Assembly: GCA_949987565.1 (NCBI GenBank)
Contig: OX465121.1
Span: forward strand, 1,753,117 to 1,817,116
Length of the DNA stretch: 64,000 bases
DNA from: Luidia sarsii
Taxonomy: Eukaryota > Echinodermata > Asteroidea > Paxillosida > Luidiidae
Reading direction: 5' to 3'
The notes under the pieces are model-generated. The model was not told the origin of the DNA, did no database searches, and saw nothing but the letters and a program-made list of their open reading frames with translations. Shown in pieces: positions 47,301-51,905 of the stretch (positions within the stretch are counted from its first letter, which is position 1; the number at the start of each line of letters is the position of its first letter). A program made the position numbers and the translations under genes.

Positions 47301-49975
47301 GTAACTTTAGGCCGACACTGAAAATGATTCTCATGTACTGTACATGTACATGCACACCAGTGACCACCCTGTACAATTTTCGCGAGGAGGATGAGTTACT
47401 TCCGTAGTACATTTTCCATAATTATTTCGTCCAAGTAATTTTCAAATTTATATGGATTTCACGGTACGACCATAAAGGCTGGGGGTTTCATGTCAACTCG
47501 GTCCGCGCGGAGAGCCTATCTCATTACTTACAACCAAAACAGACCGTTGAGGAAGGAAGATAGGACCACGGAAAAAAAAGCATTCACAACTTTTACTGGC
47601 CCACCCTGCGTATTGCACATGTACTGTACATGTACAGTACATCGTGCGCACGGCCGCTATACACTGTAGCGGTGCGGGATACAATCTGTGCTCGCGGATC
47701 GCGTGCGCTCGTCAGCAGACGCAAAAAGCTCCGCTTTTTCGGAAAAATAATCGTAACAATGCGAACAATATTTACATATAATTGACTCGTTTTGGGCAAG
47801 GACTTTGATTATTTCAATTATGTAACTATCAAAATTTTACTTGCCCGATCGGGCAAGTAAATTTTAACATCTGAACATTTTACTTGCCCGACTTCAAATT
47901 TTACTTGCCCCGGGCAAGCAGGCAACCGCTAATGTCGAACCCTGCCTATGTGCTACTCACCTACGAGTTTCATAAAGAGGGAAAAATCATGGAATTCGGT
48001 GGTCGAATTCGCGTTCCTGCAAACTGCCATCTTTTCGAATGGCCTGCCAGTCACTGCGGGGGGTATGATGTAATGACGGACAACTCCCGCATGGGCCCGG
48101 ACAGATGTACCCCTACTACATGTATATACCGCGTGCAGTTATACACTCGCAAGCTGAACGATGGTGTACTGCCAGGCTTTTGGATGTCAAAATACCAGCG
48201 GGAAAAAGCTGGGGAAATCTTTCCATGCAGTTCTCAACAAGGACAAGAGACCCGAGTGCTGACCTGAGGGCCAGGTGCCCCTAATCCAGACACTAGTATT
48301 GTCCAAATTTAAAACAAAAACTTGTTTCAGCCTACCACTAGAATTGCCAGATTAGCGGCAGCAATTACGTTATTGTGGGAACGTCACCCTGGATGTTTCC
48401 GGGATAGTGCGCCGCCATGAAAGACAAGCGTGTTTGCATGATCCACAGCCCAATGGTCAGTGGACAGACTGTTTATCTACCCACTGCCTTCTCCACAGTT
48501 TGTATGCTTGAGCCCGTTGCACACTAGACGAAATCGCCGAGGTCCCTGGTGAAGAAAAAGCAACCATGTCATGAAATCGCAAATCTGTGGTGTGTGCAAG
48601 TGACCCTTGCGAAACAAATCGCCAGGGACCTTGGTTTTTGATCTCCGAGGTCCAGACCTCCTACAAAATTTCACACCCTTGTCAAAATCGCCGTGATCGT
48701 GTGTGTGAAACGTGAACAGTGTTCGTAACCACGGACCCTGGTTTTGGCAGGGACACTGGGCATGCGCACTGCGCGTGTTTATGTTTGGAACCAGTGTTAT
48801 AGCTGCGCTGGTCGGCGGGCGGACGGGGCCGACCACCACGGGTAATCTCCGTCAACCACTCCTTGTGAAAAACAATGCTTCTGACCGGCACTGTGTTCAC
48901 CCCATTATTATCCCAATCTATATCATGGTTTCGGTAGTAAAATAAATTGTACTTTTTTTGTAGCGTAACCGAGTTCCGATCAGGCTTGAGCCTATTTAGC
49001 GCAGCGTGATCGTAGTCTTAACTCGTATGCAGCCATGCGGTCGCTGTGCACGTGCATTGTGCAGTATACAGTTTGTGGCTTGTGCAAAGACGTGTTGTGT
49101 CATGTCACATGTGCCGCGCGTAGGCTGGTTTCGGCCCTACTGCTCCTGTAGTGTCACTATGGCTTTACCTAGAGGCGGAAACCAAACCTAGACTTGCCAA
49201 CTTCGCTAACGTCGCGAAGGGAAATCGGTCATAACAAAAAAAATAATAGTGTATGCTACTCATCGTTTGTCTCCGAATGTTGTTTCCACGTAGTTTAATA
49301 TTATTCCCTTCGTTACTATTGTGGTATGAATAGTGGTATGAATAGAAAGAAGGGGAACACAGGCTTCAATTTGAGGGTAAAATTTTGCAATGTTCAACTT
49401 CCGATATCTCAAGAAATAATGAAAAATTCCTTCTCAAATTTTCTAGATTTCTAGAAAATACAACAATAAAACATCGCTAGTATAACTGTAATAAACAAAA
49501 CAACTCAACTGTAAGGGCTGGCAGAAGTCTATAGTAATCATTGCACACGTACTGAGTGCACGTAAAGTTCCGAAACGGGGGACGTTGGTGTTTTGGTGAC
49601 AGCGTTGTGTGTGTAAGCTCGCTTCGTGATCGCTAACGACCTAGGTGACAGACAACTGGCGCCTGTAACCAAGGACCCTAGTTTTTCGGTTGTGTGTGAA
49701 ATGGGCTTTGGTTAGGGCTGACCACCTTGAAGATTTACCCGCCTTGAATAGTCAAGTCTGTTGTTAAGGGTGACAAGTCAGTCAAGATATTTCAAACTGT
49801 TTGCCTTTACCAAAATCACTCTATTTCGGTTTTAGCAGAGTAATGTTTATTTATTGCTATTCACGGGTTGTTACGAATCCTAAGTACCAATCTTTTTTTT
49901 TCTTCAGATATTGCTAAAGAACCCATGCTAAGTAACATGGAATATTTATACATGAGTAGGCATCAGAATTCATAG
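17260..49975 (+). CDS. GTSF1: GTSF1-like protein with two CHHC zinc fingers and a long RG/RA tail (ten exons, full span)
   Basis: Ten exons join with matching splice phases at every junction into 338 residues if the start is ATG 17290, or 348 from ATG 17260. CHHC finger 1 uses C12, H18, H28, C32. Finger 2 uses C44, H50, H60, C64. Both have spacing C-x5-H-x9-H-x3-C. Tandem CHHC fingers define GTSF1/Asterix proteins, which bind RNA and assist PIWI proteins in piRNA silencing. ENWDL holds the only Trp (W109); in the family, C-terminal tryptophans contact PIWI. The rest is disordered-looking: an acidic block (160-175), R184-A185, R213-A214, R298-G299 and R304-GG. Typical GTSF1 proteins are about half this length, so the tail is unusual. 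Further 5' non-coding or coding exons cannot be excluded because the first acceptor is in phase 1. Alternative: a divergent CHHC protein that is not a true orthologue. Confidence 0.85.
17540..17847 (-). pseudogene. PLE-B GIY-YIG endonuclease C-terminal part
   Basis: The reverse strand reads WDDVRCIDREQHWYTRRVKE, then AIHIQLCRNNINRDSDIPGF, then WLPTIRRH, stopping at 17540. The pattern 'E-x2-W-x2-R-x-VKEAIHI...N.INRD' is the conserved C-terminus of Penelope-type GIY-YIG domains. The same peptide is on + at 28343-28648. Upstream nuclease core is missing; the segment starts at the inversion junction CCAATTGGG. Confidence 0.82.
17848..18123 (+). pseudogene. PLE-B reverse transcriptase N-terminal fragment
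   Basis: FAYNLSKYLAGVLSPLIGNT, then SHETLISFDVTSLFTNVPIE and RTSLSPTKIATLL, is the first third of a Penelope-type RT. It includes palm motif A with the catalytic Asp in FDVTSLFTNVP. It stops at 18121 just before a short CCTGCTG tandem repeat. Motifs B to E, including YIDD, are absent, so it is non-functional. Confidence 0.88.
18299..18329 (+). ncRNA. Hammerhead-like core in PLE-B terminal repeat
   Basis: CTGATGA (18299-18305), a GGTT/AACC stem enclosing ten bases, then GAAAC (18325-18329): this is the conserved hammerhead core order. PLE terminal repeats are known to carry hammerhead ribozymes. Here the sequence after GAAAC is shortened relative to the copy at 28645, and I could not build a convincing stem III and cleavage site, so activity is doubtful. 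Confidence 0.45.
18377..19509. other. Intron 1 sequence, no gene seen
   Basis: AT-rich intron. Two GGGCACCACGGCCA words at 18832 and 18898 relate to the repeat near 1300. A GTTTAAACGTTTAA-type palindromic run lies at 19217-19240. Small frames here are not supported. Confidence 0.4.
19510..20755. mobile_element. Non-autonomous hAT-like element with perfect 8-bp duplication
   Basis: CTGCTCAC is duplicated exactly at 19510-19517 and 20748-20755. The 1,230-bp element between them ends in TAAGGCTGTTGTCG and its complement. Subterminal regions are packed with TGTCGACA and TGTCGCGACA palindromes (19528-19590 and 20670-20735). The interior has GGGCCCAATACGCGGC tandem words at 20188-20230. TAAGGCTGT termini are shared with the hAT-like element at 12650. 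No transposase frame was found. Confidence 0.85.
20756..22796. other. Intron 1 continued, no gene seen
   Basis: CGCCTGCCCGCCTGCCAGCC simple repeat near 21005. Several TAGGCCTAC words. Nothing with coding support up to the exon 2 acceptor. Confidence 0.4.
22797..22923 (+). CDS. GTSF1: GTSF1-like exon 2: CHHC zinc finger 2
   Basis: Acceptor CTTACTTGTAG, donor TATG|GTAAAT; 127 bases, phase 0 to phase 1. It encodes residues 35-76: NHLTAKVTFCPFNARH, then HHVANCPDKSTIEPD. Zinc ligands are C44, H50, H60, C64 with the same spacing as finger 1. CPFNARH is especially close to known GTSF1 second fingers. Confidence 0.93.
22924..23490. other. Intron 2, no gene seen
   Basis: At 23440-23485 it holds the CAACTAAACTTTG/GGGGGCACCAG block that is also found beside the SINE-like repeats at 31835 and 34120, so a decayed repeat edge is present just before the Kolobok-like element. 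Confidence 0.4.
23491..24440. mobile_element. Kolobok-like non-autonomous element with TTAA duplication
   Basis: TTAA at 23487-23490 and 24441-24444 flank terminal inverted repeats of about 70 bases, starting AGGGGAATGCAATCCAAGAA and its complement. The same inverted repeat begins the element at 46199. The interior carries a THAP zinc-finger fragment on the reverse strand. TTAA duplication plus a THAP domain is the known combination of Kolobok transposons, so I assign it there and not to piggyBac. Confidence 0.8.
24011..24217 (-). pseudogene. THAP zinc-finger fragment inside the Kolobok-like element
   Basis: The reverse strand reads MYFQAFGCKNASRKKLENTF, then HAIPNKDKKPELLRKWAVAM. The GCxNxSxKK, F-H-xx-P and W-x3-(M/L) positions match the N-terminal half of a THAP domain. 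The first cysteine is replaced by Phe in this copy but is kept in the sister copy at 48161. The second half (C-x2-H) and the transposase are missing. Confidence 0.75.
24867..24971 (+). CDS. GTSF1: GTSF1-like exon 3: ENWDL motif
   Basis: Acceptor TTCAATTGTAG, donor CTGG|GTAAAT; 105 bases, phase 1 to phase 1. It encodes AEAQRDGDGTYMKGDTSVPS, then YHHDSFPMSTENWDL. An ENWD-type motif after the second CHHC finger is a shared feature of GTSF1 proteins. W109 is the only tryptophan in the predicted protein. Confidence 0.88.
25084..27016. mobile_element. piggyBac-like non-autonomous element with TTAA duplication
   Basis: TTAA at 25084-25087 and 27013-27016 flank 1,925 bp that begins CCCTCAAAG and ends CTTTGAGGG. 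The CCCT...AGGG start plus TTAA fits piggyBac. The terminal match is short (9 bp, then diverging). The interior (25680-26700) is GC-rich with long spurious frames on both strands and no recognised domain. It occupies most of intron 3. Confidence 0.6.
27513..27576 (+). CDS. GTSF1: GTSF1-like exon 4
   Basis: Acceptor ACTTGTATGCAG, donor CAGG|GTGAGC; 64 bases, phase 1 to phase 2. It encodes EETPQEKLVQQAESERLHTV plus T, a polar segment continuing from ENWDL. Supported by junction phase on both sides, not by a domain. Confidence 0.72.
28066..28318 (-). pseudogene. PLE-A GIY-YIG endonuclease, C-terminal part (left copy)
   Basis: The reverse strand reads DTPVGYHFNLPDHSISDMSV, then EKMWMKRLRTIQPHG, stopping at 28066. 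It is almost identical to 4744-4931 and 30832-31017. It is cut from the rest of its domain (QY core at 28737 onward) by the nested PLE-B insertion. Confidence 0.85.
28331..28648 (+). pseudogene. PLE-B GIY-YIG C-terminus (nested copy)
   Basis: No ATG, but one open frame: HRPNWDDVRCIDREQHWYTR, then RVKEAIHIRLRRNNINRDSG, then FWLPTIRHHDRRP, ending at TGA 28646-28648. E, W and the VKEAIHI block are the diagnostic C-terminal part of Penelope GIY-YIG domains. The stop codon overlaps the first bases of the CTGATGA hammerhead core. Confidence 0.85.
28645..28678 (+). ncRNA. Hammerhead-like core in PLE-B 3' end
   Basis: CTGATGA (28645-28651), stem GGTT (28653-28656) with AACC (28667-28670), then GAAAC and GTC. 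This is the most complete of three PLE-B copies in the window; the others are 18299-18329 and, reversed and degraded, near 17510-17545. Hammerheads are established in PLE terminal repeats. Stem I and III pairing and the cleavage site were not confirmed by eye. Confidence 0.5.
28737..29034 (-). pseudogene. PLE-A linker plus first half of GIY-YIG (left copy)
   Basis: The reverse strand reads RLADAIPNSPVLAFRSPRNL, RDLIV, then a Cys-containing KCIVCKTHVKEIDYFNGHSS, then ITCTTSNIIYLISCRVCNIQY. The F-x-RxxNLRDLIV linker and the IIYLI..C..C..QY start of GIY-YIG are typical of PLE proteins. A deletion with frameshift near 28985 joins this directly to the RT segment and removes RT motifs C to E. Confidence 0.82.
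28942..30081 (-). repeat. 570-bp tandem duplication within PLE-A
   Basis: Units 28942-29511 and 29512-30081 begin GACAATTAAGTCACGCAGG and end CACATGCTCAGTGAG, and the encoded 174-residue frames are identical. Each unit contains RT sequence on the reverse strand plus about 40 bases of the + strand copy from beyond the inversion junction. The duplication is therefore younger than the head-to-head junction and, being near-identical, quite recent. Confidence 0.93.
29517..30041 (-). pseudogene. PLE-A reverse transcriptase, N-terminal half (unit 2; identical unit 1 at 28947-29471)
   Basis: The reverse strand reads HFLPKIHKANNPGRPIISGN, GSPTEHLSLFIDSFLKPLVP, then the motif A block TIDVSSLYTNIPQEEG and the motif B-like HGTAMGTRMAPSFA. 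LPKIHK and GSPTExLS are hallmark Penelope RT sequences, and the Asp in TIDVSSLYTNIP is the first catalytic residue. The YIDD half lies on the opposite strand at 30092 onward. Only half an RT is encoded here, twice. Confidence 0.92.
30050..30787 (+). pseudogene. PLE-A reverse transcriptase C-terminal half and start of GIY-YIG (right copy)
   Basis: MGDLEEHMLSEAPCRPWIWW, then RYIDDVYFIW with the catalytic YIDD box, then QTHFLDVNVRKD and YSKPTDTHQYLHSSSCHPRH: RT motifs C to E and thumb of a Penelope RT. It continues to KKCIVCRTHVKEIDSFNGHS and the IIYLISCRVCNIQYVDET nuclease start, with an internal deletion of the linker near 30600. The frame ends at 30787 after a frameshift relative to the rest of GIY-YIG. 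Directly continues the half-RT on the opposite strand. Confidence 0.92.
30790..31017 (+). pseudogene. PLE-A GIY-YIG endonuclease, C-terminal part (right copy)
   Basis: TVGYH-type region: DTPVGYHFNLPDHSISDMSV, then GHRSNAVRLSREKMWMKRLR and a stop at 31015-31017. Out of frame with the preceding segment because of a small indel near 30780. Followed by the CT-rich 3' UTR and the CTTTGAGAAAGG/GAAACGTC terminal block at 31288-31323. Confidence 0.86.
31850..32035 (+). repeat. tRNA-derived SINE-like repeat
   Basis: AGGATAGCTCAGATGGTGAG resembles a tRNA A box and GTTTAAGTCCCAGTC a weak B box about 45 bases later. These are followed by a conserved tail, CAAAGTTTTCTTTGG and CAGTTTTTCC. Reverse copies at 33960-34110 and 34315-34470 and a partial + copy at 51815-51900 share the head and tail. 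It lies just upstream of exon 5. Not a functional tRNA: no acceptor-stem match. Confidence 0.65.
32063..32137 (+). CDS. GTSF1: GTSF1-like exon 5
   Basis: Acceptor GTCTTTCCCAG, donor ACAAA|GTGAGT region with exon end 32137; 75 bases, phase 2 to phase 2. It encodes MTQSQRSELNRKLLEVHNSN, then SLST, a polar, probably helical segment. Junction phases fit both neighbours. Confidence 0.75.
32138..32732. other. Intron 5, no gene seen
   Basis: TACAGTCGACTCCGTTGTAACAAG-like wording near 32243 resembles the edge of a Tc1/pogo-type repeat seen in many animals, but no end pair was found. The block near 32380-32405 and 32560-32600 (GGGAGAGTTT...GGGGA.GAT) is locally duplicated. Confidence 0.35.
32733..33435. 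mobile_element. TTAA-flanked miniature element, CCACTT family, long copy
   Basis: TTAA at 32733-32736 and 33432-33435. Ends CCACTTAACTCCGGGA and its imperfect complement (TGGAGCGAAGTGG). Length is 695 bp, with no credible coding frame. A 63-bp member of the same family sits at 34152-34214. Confidence 0.62.
33674..33955 (-). repeat. tRNA-like SINE flanked by 33-bp direct repeats
   Basis: The reverse strand has CAGCTCAGTGGTCAAGATG (A box-like) and CGGGTTCGGAACCCG (B box-like) about 35 bases apart at 33770-33830. Direct repeats TCAATGAGGTTTTGCCTTGC (33674; 33921), extending to TGATAAA with three mismatches, enclose it. These could be a long target-site duplication or a local tandem copy. Confidence 0.55.
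33960..34145 (-). repeat. SINE-like repeat, reverse copy
   Basis: Complement of 31830-32000, including AAAGAAAACTTTGACTGG, GGATTTAAACCTGAGAC, CTGAGCTATCCAGCC, and the outer block GTCAACTAGCCTTTGCTGGG with GGGGGCACCAG. Confidence 0.65.
34148..34218. mobile_element. 63-bp miniature TTAA element, CCACTT family
   Basis: TTAA at 34148-34151 and 34215-34218 enclose 63 bases starting CCACTTTGCGCCGGGC and ending CCCCAGCACAAAGTGG. It is essentially two ends with almost nothing between them, an extreme internal deletion of the 32737-33431 type. Confidence 0.62.
34315..34530 (-). repeat. SINE-like repeat, reverse copy
   Basis: Diverged complement of 31830-32000: TTGACTAGGCCGGGTACTTG, CGAGACTTCTGG, then the outer block GTCAACTAGCCTCTGCCATG. 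About 120 bases upstream of exon 6. Confidence 0.55.
34652..34761 (+). CDS. GTSF1: GTSF1-like exon 6: acidic block
   Basis: Acceptor TTTTTCTTCTTTAG, donor AATG|GTAAGA; 110 bases, phase 2 to phase 1. It encodes FEDNEEQGESSEQEVEEIRL, then PKQLPRAGGPAQLQHN. It has ten acidic residues within the first 17, followed by a basic, Gly/Pro segment with one R-A site. Confidence 0.85.
34872..34975 (+). repeat. Fragment of a CAGGGTTCCCGCGG repeat (hAT-like end)
   Basis: CAGGGTTCCCGCGGTCATGG followed by AAAACCTGGAAAGTCATGG is a widespread animal repeat end, recognised from memory. Only this end is seen; no matching AACCCTG end or duplication follows, so it is truncated. Confidence 0.5.
35640..36655. repeat. 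24-bp minisatellite, about 42 units
   Basis: Unit CTGGTCCATGACCAAGGGCTAAGA/CACTGGTCC...; that is, GGTCCATGACC plus AAGGGCTAA, 24 bases. Units differ by C/T (CACGACC or CATGACC) and AAGA/AACA. Because 24 is a multiple of 3 and lacks stops in these frames, both strands are open for almost 300 codons. I regard this as an artefact of unit length. It lies in intron 6. GGTCCATGGACC-like symmetry within units may promote slippage. Confidence 0.95.
36660..37581. other. Intron 6, no gene seen
   Basis: A trace of GGCTGCACGTTTGGCTGCAC follows the array. Otherwise AT-rich and unassigned until the antisense gene remnant. Confidence 0.4.
37582..37860 (-). pseudogene. Antisense transposon-like protein, downstream part
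   Basis: The reverse strand reads SISGNILKALQKHYHEYGCK, PRIHRNTGQTFQNH, then SVRNFIWNYSETHAILLPGR, IPGFKHNDIKVPAP and stops. The order 'HY...G..PR.H.N', then 'F..NY...H.I.LPGR.PG.K..D' matches a recurrent, poorly characterised protein of sponges, cnidarians and molluscs that I remember as transposon-derived. I cannot name the family with certainty. It lies antisense in intron 6 of the GTSF1-like gene. A normal continuation after PAP is lost. Confidence 0.5.
38538..39273 (-). pseudogene. Antisense transposon-like protein, upstream part (one frameshift)
   Basis: ATG at 39273 opens 186 residues: a Cys-rich part (FQCTCCDGQLVYVQRQCLRV, then CSTCQYV), then a strongly acidic Ser/Asp tract (residues about 150-180). 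A one-base shift in the GGGGG run near 38721 leads into a second frame: GLGRPVDDIKTNGALLVDEQ, then NFQCRCKLFNDGPCSRRYSV, DDFV, ending at a donor-like AGAG|GTAAAT near 38538. CxC...C followed by 'S..DF' also occurs in the N-terminal half of the family suggested for 37582-37860. So both pieces may be exons of one decaying gene; the intervening exon was not found. Confidence 0.5.
38782..38833. repeat. Perfect 23-bp inverted repeat inside the antisense reading frame
   Basis: Arms 38782-38804 and 38811-38833 (CGATGTGGAATCGGACTCCG plus AGT, and complement) enclose CATCAG. On the reverse strand it encodes the DVESDSESDDSESDSTS acidic tract. Arms are exact, so the RNA would form a strong hairpin. Confidence 0.9.
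39274..39774. other. Intron 6 end, no gene seen
   Basis: Nothing with coding support between the antisense ATG and exon 7. Confidence 0.4.
39775..39879 (+). CDS. GTSF1: GTSF1-like exon 7
   Basis: Acceptor TTTTTGTTTTCAG, donor ACAA|GTAAGT; 105 bases, phase 1 to phase 1. It encodes ILKSAGQSVPHGPIGLGRAM, then LVPGRQTAISRQGT. Gly/Pro-rich and basic, with GLGRA (R213-A214), a candidate arginine-methylation site. Confidence 0.82.
40016..40659. mobile_element. Inverted-repeat element with 5-bp duplication
   Basis: ATAGA at 40016-40020 and 40655-40659 flank 634 bp that begin CAGGGATGAAACTTG and end AAACTTTGAGTTTCATCCCTG. Both subterminal regions carry CGGATAT words. No coding content. Superfamily undecided; a diverged 8-bp duplication is possible. 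Confidence 0.55.
40660..42424. other. Intron 7, no gene seen
   Basis: Several 60-100 residue frames on both strands, none with a recognisable domain or splice context. Confidence 0.4.
42425..42528 (+). CDS. GTSF1: GTSF1-like exon 8
   Basis: Acceptor GTTCATGTAG, donor AATG|GTAAGG; 104 bases, phase 1 to phase 0. It encodes TVQGRSIAANIFNTQTNQQQ, then PREETQSRHTPTMTM, Gln/Thr-rich and disordered. A second AG nine bases on would also keep an open frame but gives a Cys/His-rich peptide that does not fit the next junction, so I prefer 42425. Confidence 0.72.
42640..45920. repeat. 27-bp minisatellite, about 3.3 kb
   Basis: Unit CCCACCCCTCCCCTCACCTTGTCTACA in several variants: 24-base units (shortened), CTCGTCTACA, and CCTTGACTACAGC. 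The + strand is extremely C/T-rich. At 45101-45658 three copies of a 186-bp higher-order unit (starts 45101, 45287, 45473) are built from six 27-base units and one 24-base unit. Long Ser/Thr/Pro frames on + and Gly/Val/Arg frames on - are consequences of unit length, not genes. It ends 76 bases before exon 9. Confidence 0.95.
45996..46152 (+). CDS. GTSF1: GTSF1-like exon 9: RG/RGG segment
   Basis: Acceptor TTGCCCCTCTAG, donor GTTG|GTAAGT; 157 bases, phase 0 to phase 1. The alternative acceptor at ACCCAG would hit a stop within eight codons. It encodes PVPRSVNPCVARAKPQDELC, then AGLGRGLGIPRGGYRPGLGM. R298-G and R304-GG lie in a Gly-rich context like the N-termini of PIWI proteins, where such arginines are dimethylated and bound by Tudor domains. 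That parallel is inference. Confidence 0.87.
46264..47951. mobile_element. hAT-like element with TTGCCCG subterminal repeats
   Basis: It begins CAGGGTTCCAAAC (46271) and ends GTCGAACCCTG (47944). CCTATGT is duplicated at 46264-46270 and 47945-47951 (an eighth base nearly matches). Subterminal TTACTTGCCCG repeats occur at both ends. The interior holds another CAGGGTTCTCCCCAGG end at 46511 and a direct duplication of about 130 bases (46610-46740 and 46910-47065). No transposase frame was found. Confidence 0.78.
48161..48262 (+). pseudogene. THAP zinc-finger N-terminus, Kolobok-like copy 2
   Basis: A 33-residue frame: MVYCQAFGCQNTSGKKLGKS, FHAVLNKDKRPEC and stop. It has the canonical THAP start with C-x4-C intact (C4, C9) and an F-H pair. 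It is too short to be found by length. It corresponds to the reverse-strand fragment at 24030-24166 and shows the original start of that protein. Confidence 0.72.
48511..49707. mobile_element. Possible inverted-repeat element
   Basis: Ends AGCCCGTTGCACACTAGACG and its imperfect complement (TTCGGTTGTGTGTGAAATGGGCT), with TTG on both sides. The interior repeats the phrase GACCTTGG/ACCCTGG near both ends. The duplication is only three bases and the ends are diverged, so this is tentative. It lies just before exon 10. Confidence 0.4.
49908..49975 (+). CDS. GTSF1: GTSF1-like exon 10, C-terminus and stop
   Basis: Acceptor TTTTTTTTCTTCAG before 49908, phase 1. It encodes DIAKEPMLSNMEYLYMSRHQ, then NS, and TAG at 49973-49975. 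It fits in frame with exon 9. The polypyrimidine tract is strong. Confidence 0.8.
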
Positions 49976-51412
49976 GGACATTTGCTATAAGGAGGGGCCT
50001 TTCCATTTTCAAATCCCAAGTTTTGTTTTAAAATTCAAACAGGAAGTTTTTCAACTGTGAAGCAGTAGCAGAAGTCGGGTTCAGCAGGTATCTTCCAAGA
50101 TGAGCATAGATTCTCATAATTATATGAAAGTCATTCACAACTACAAGATGAAAGGTTACCGTGCAAACATTCACAGTCATTGAATCATCTGTAATTTCAT
50201 GTAATTCAATGTACGGTTAAGTATATAGGTTTTAATTGGCACCTTCACATTCCTTGATATGTTCCATTTCATTTTGTTCTATTATGTTACTTGATTTACT
50301 GTTATCATATTTTTTAAATCATATAATTTCTAAAACAAAATAGATACCAGTTGACACTTGTAGATTGCATGCAATATTTTAAAGTCAATTCTTTATGTTT
50401 TTACACATTTTAGAAAGCTAAATGTGTTGGCAGTCTGTATCATTTTAAAACTATTTCTAGTATTAATGTAGTTTTTTGCATTACATGGTTTCTTCTGGCT
50501 GAAGCGGAACATATCACTTTATAAAAGAAATACTTTCCCATTTTTTTTTACATAACTGTAGGCCTATTTGTAGGTTCATCTTATCATAATTGTCCACTTA
50601 AGTCAAACGGTCAGGAATATGTGACTTTAATGAAACTAGTCATTCCCCTAAAGCTTGCATTTTGATTTAGTTTTGCATCTCTATCTTTAACACATGCCCA
50701 TGCATATGCATAAATGTACACATGCATGTGCATGAGTATGTATCACAAATGTGCACGACAAAATGAAATATTTGGAGTTAAATTGGGAGGTTTGTGCTTT
50801 CACTAAATCCCATGTTATCTTATTTTAGTCCACTTTAGTCAGTCCATTGATATACTATACTTGTCAGTGAAGGAAATGTTACCTCTTGTTGATGTTCAAT
50901 TTAAAAACAGCCTGAACCCAAGGTTCATTTGTACATTTGATTGATAACCCTTATAACATTGGAGAAGGCATGAATTGGATACGTTGAAATGTCTACTCTA
51001 TTCTTTCCATTAAGTTAAATCATTTTGCTGTGTAGAACTTTCCACATTTTAAGTATTTGTAATTATGTAACTGTAACCCATGATGTCTAAATATTAGATC
51101 AAAGTTTATTGATTCTTGTGCAAAATTAAACAAATAGGGCCTATTTGAATTTTGATGATTACAGATCCAATTGAAGTAACCCTTATTTCACGACCCTTCA
51201 TACTACATAAACGTTTGGTATTTAGAAGGGTATAATACGATCTGTGTTCTTCATGTCAAACCATGATTATTGAAGTTACATGAATCTTGGACAGTCATTG
51301 AAGAAAACAGGAAAGTTGGTAATTCTCTTTAAATATACAAACTATAAATAATGAAAGCTTCTTGATTTTATTTATCTTCCAGTTAAGCAATAAACCTTTC
51401 TGTATTTTGTTG
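49976..51412 (+). other. GTSF1: Probable 3' UTR of the GTSF1-like gene
   Basis: AT-rich and free of recognised repeats, in contrast to the flanking DNA. The first AATAAA after the stop is at 51389-51394, followed by a GT/T-rich stretch (TGTATTTTGTTGGTTTTTAG), as expected downstream of a poly(A) site. UTR length near 1.4 kb is inferred. Confidence 0.5.
51389..51394 (+). terminator. Candidate polyadenylation signal AATAAA
   Basis: Canonical hexamer, first in the region after the stop codon, with a T/G-rich element within 30 bases downstream. Confidence 0.5.
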
Positions 51413-51814
51413 GTTTTTAGACATTTATCAATGATCACTGTGAAGTTAACTGAAGCAAATTGTAAACGAGAATAACCTGTAATGTACTGCCTGTTAACTA
51501 GTTTGGAAAATGACAGTGTTTAGTTTTGGAAACAAATGTGGTAACACATATTGGTTGGGAAGTTAAAGGTCCTAAAGTACATGTATTCTCTTATCCCACT
51601 TTCTCAAGACAGCTGAAACCATATCTGTATAAAACGTAAAAGTTTAAGTTTATAAAACAAATAGGCTAGACAAGGAAATGTGCTAAAACTATGAGAGACT
51701 ATCGTTTTGCTAAAATTAAACATCGTGTCTTCTTTCGCTTTGAGTTATATTTCATCTCACTTTAGTGAGCAAGAAGTTTTGAAAAAAATATTCAAACTTT
51801 TGTATTTCTTTTAA

Positions 51815-51905
51815 TCCAGAGGTCTCGGGTTCAAGTCCCGGTCCAGTCAAAGTTTTCTTTGCCAATTTTTCAAAAGTTCCCAGTCAGTTTTTCCTTTGTT
51901 TGACT
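51815..51905 (+). repeat. SINE-like 3' part
   Basis: AGAGGTCTCGGGTTCAAGTC (B box-like) followed by CAAAGTTTTCTTTGCC and CAGTTTTTCC, the same order as 31920-32010. The A-box half is missing, as in a 5'-truncated SINE. Confidence 0.65.

Larger units (their letters stand above)
46195..48262. mobile_element. Second Kolobok-like copy, interrupted by a hAT-like insertion
   Basis: TTAA at 46195-46198 precedes AGGGGAATGAAACCCAGAGA and CTTATCTGATTGG.CGTTAAAAACAACC, the same long end as 23491-24440, starting 46 bases after the exon 9 donor. It resumes at 47945 with sequence parallel to 23570-23690 and a THAP start at 48161. The far end was not found, so the copy is truncated after about 48262. Confidence 0.7.

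Noticed and set aside
48477..48945. Frames of 72-120 residues on both strands
   Set aside because: Lie inside a candidate inverted-repeat element, overlap each other, and show no domain.
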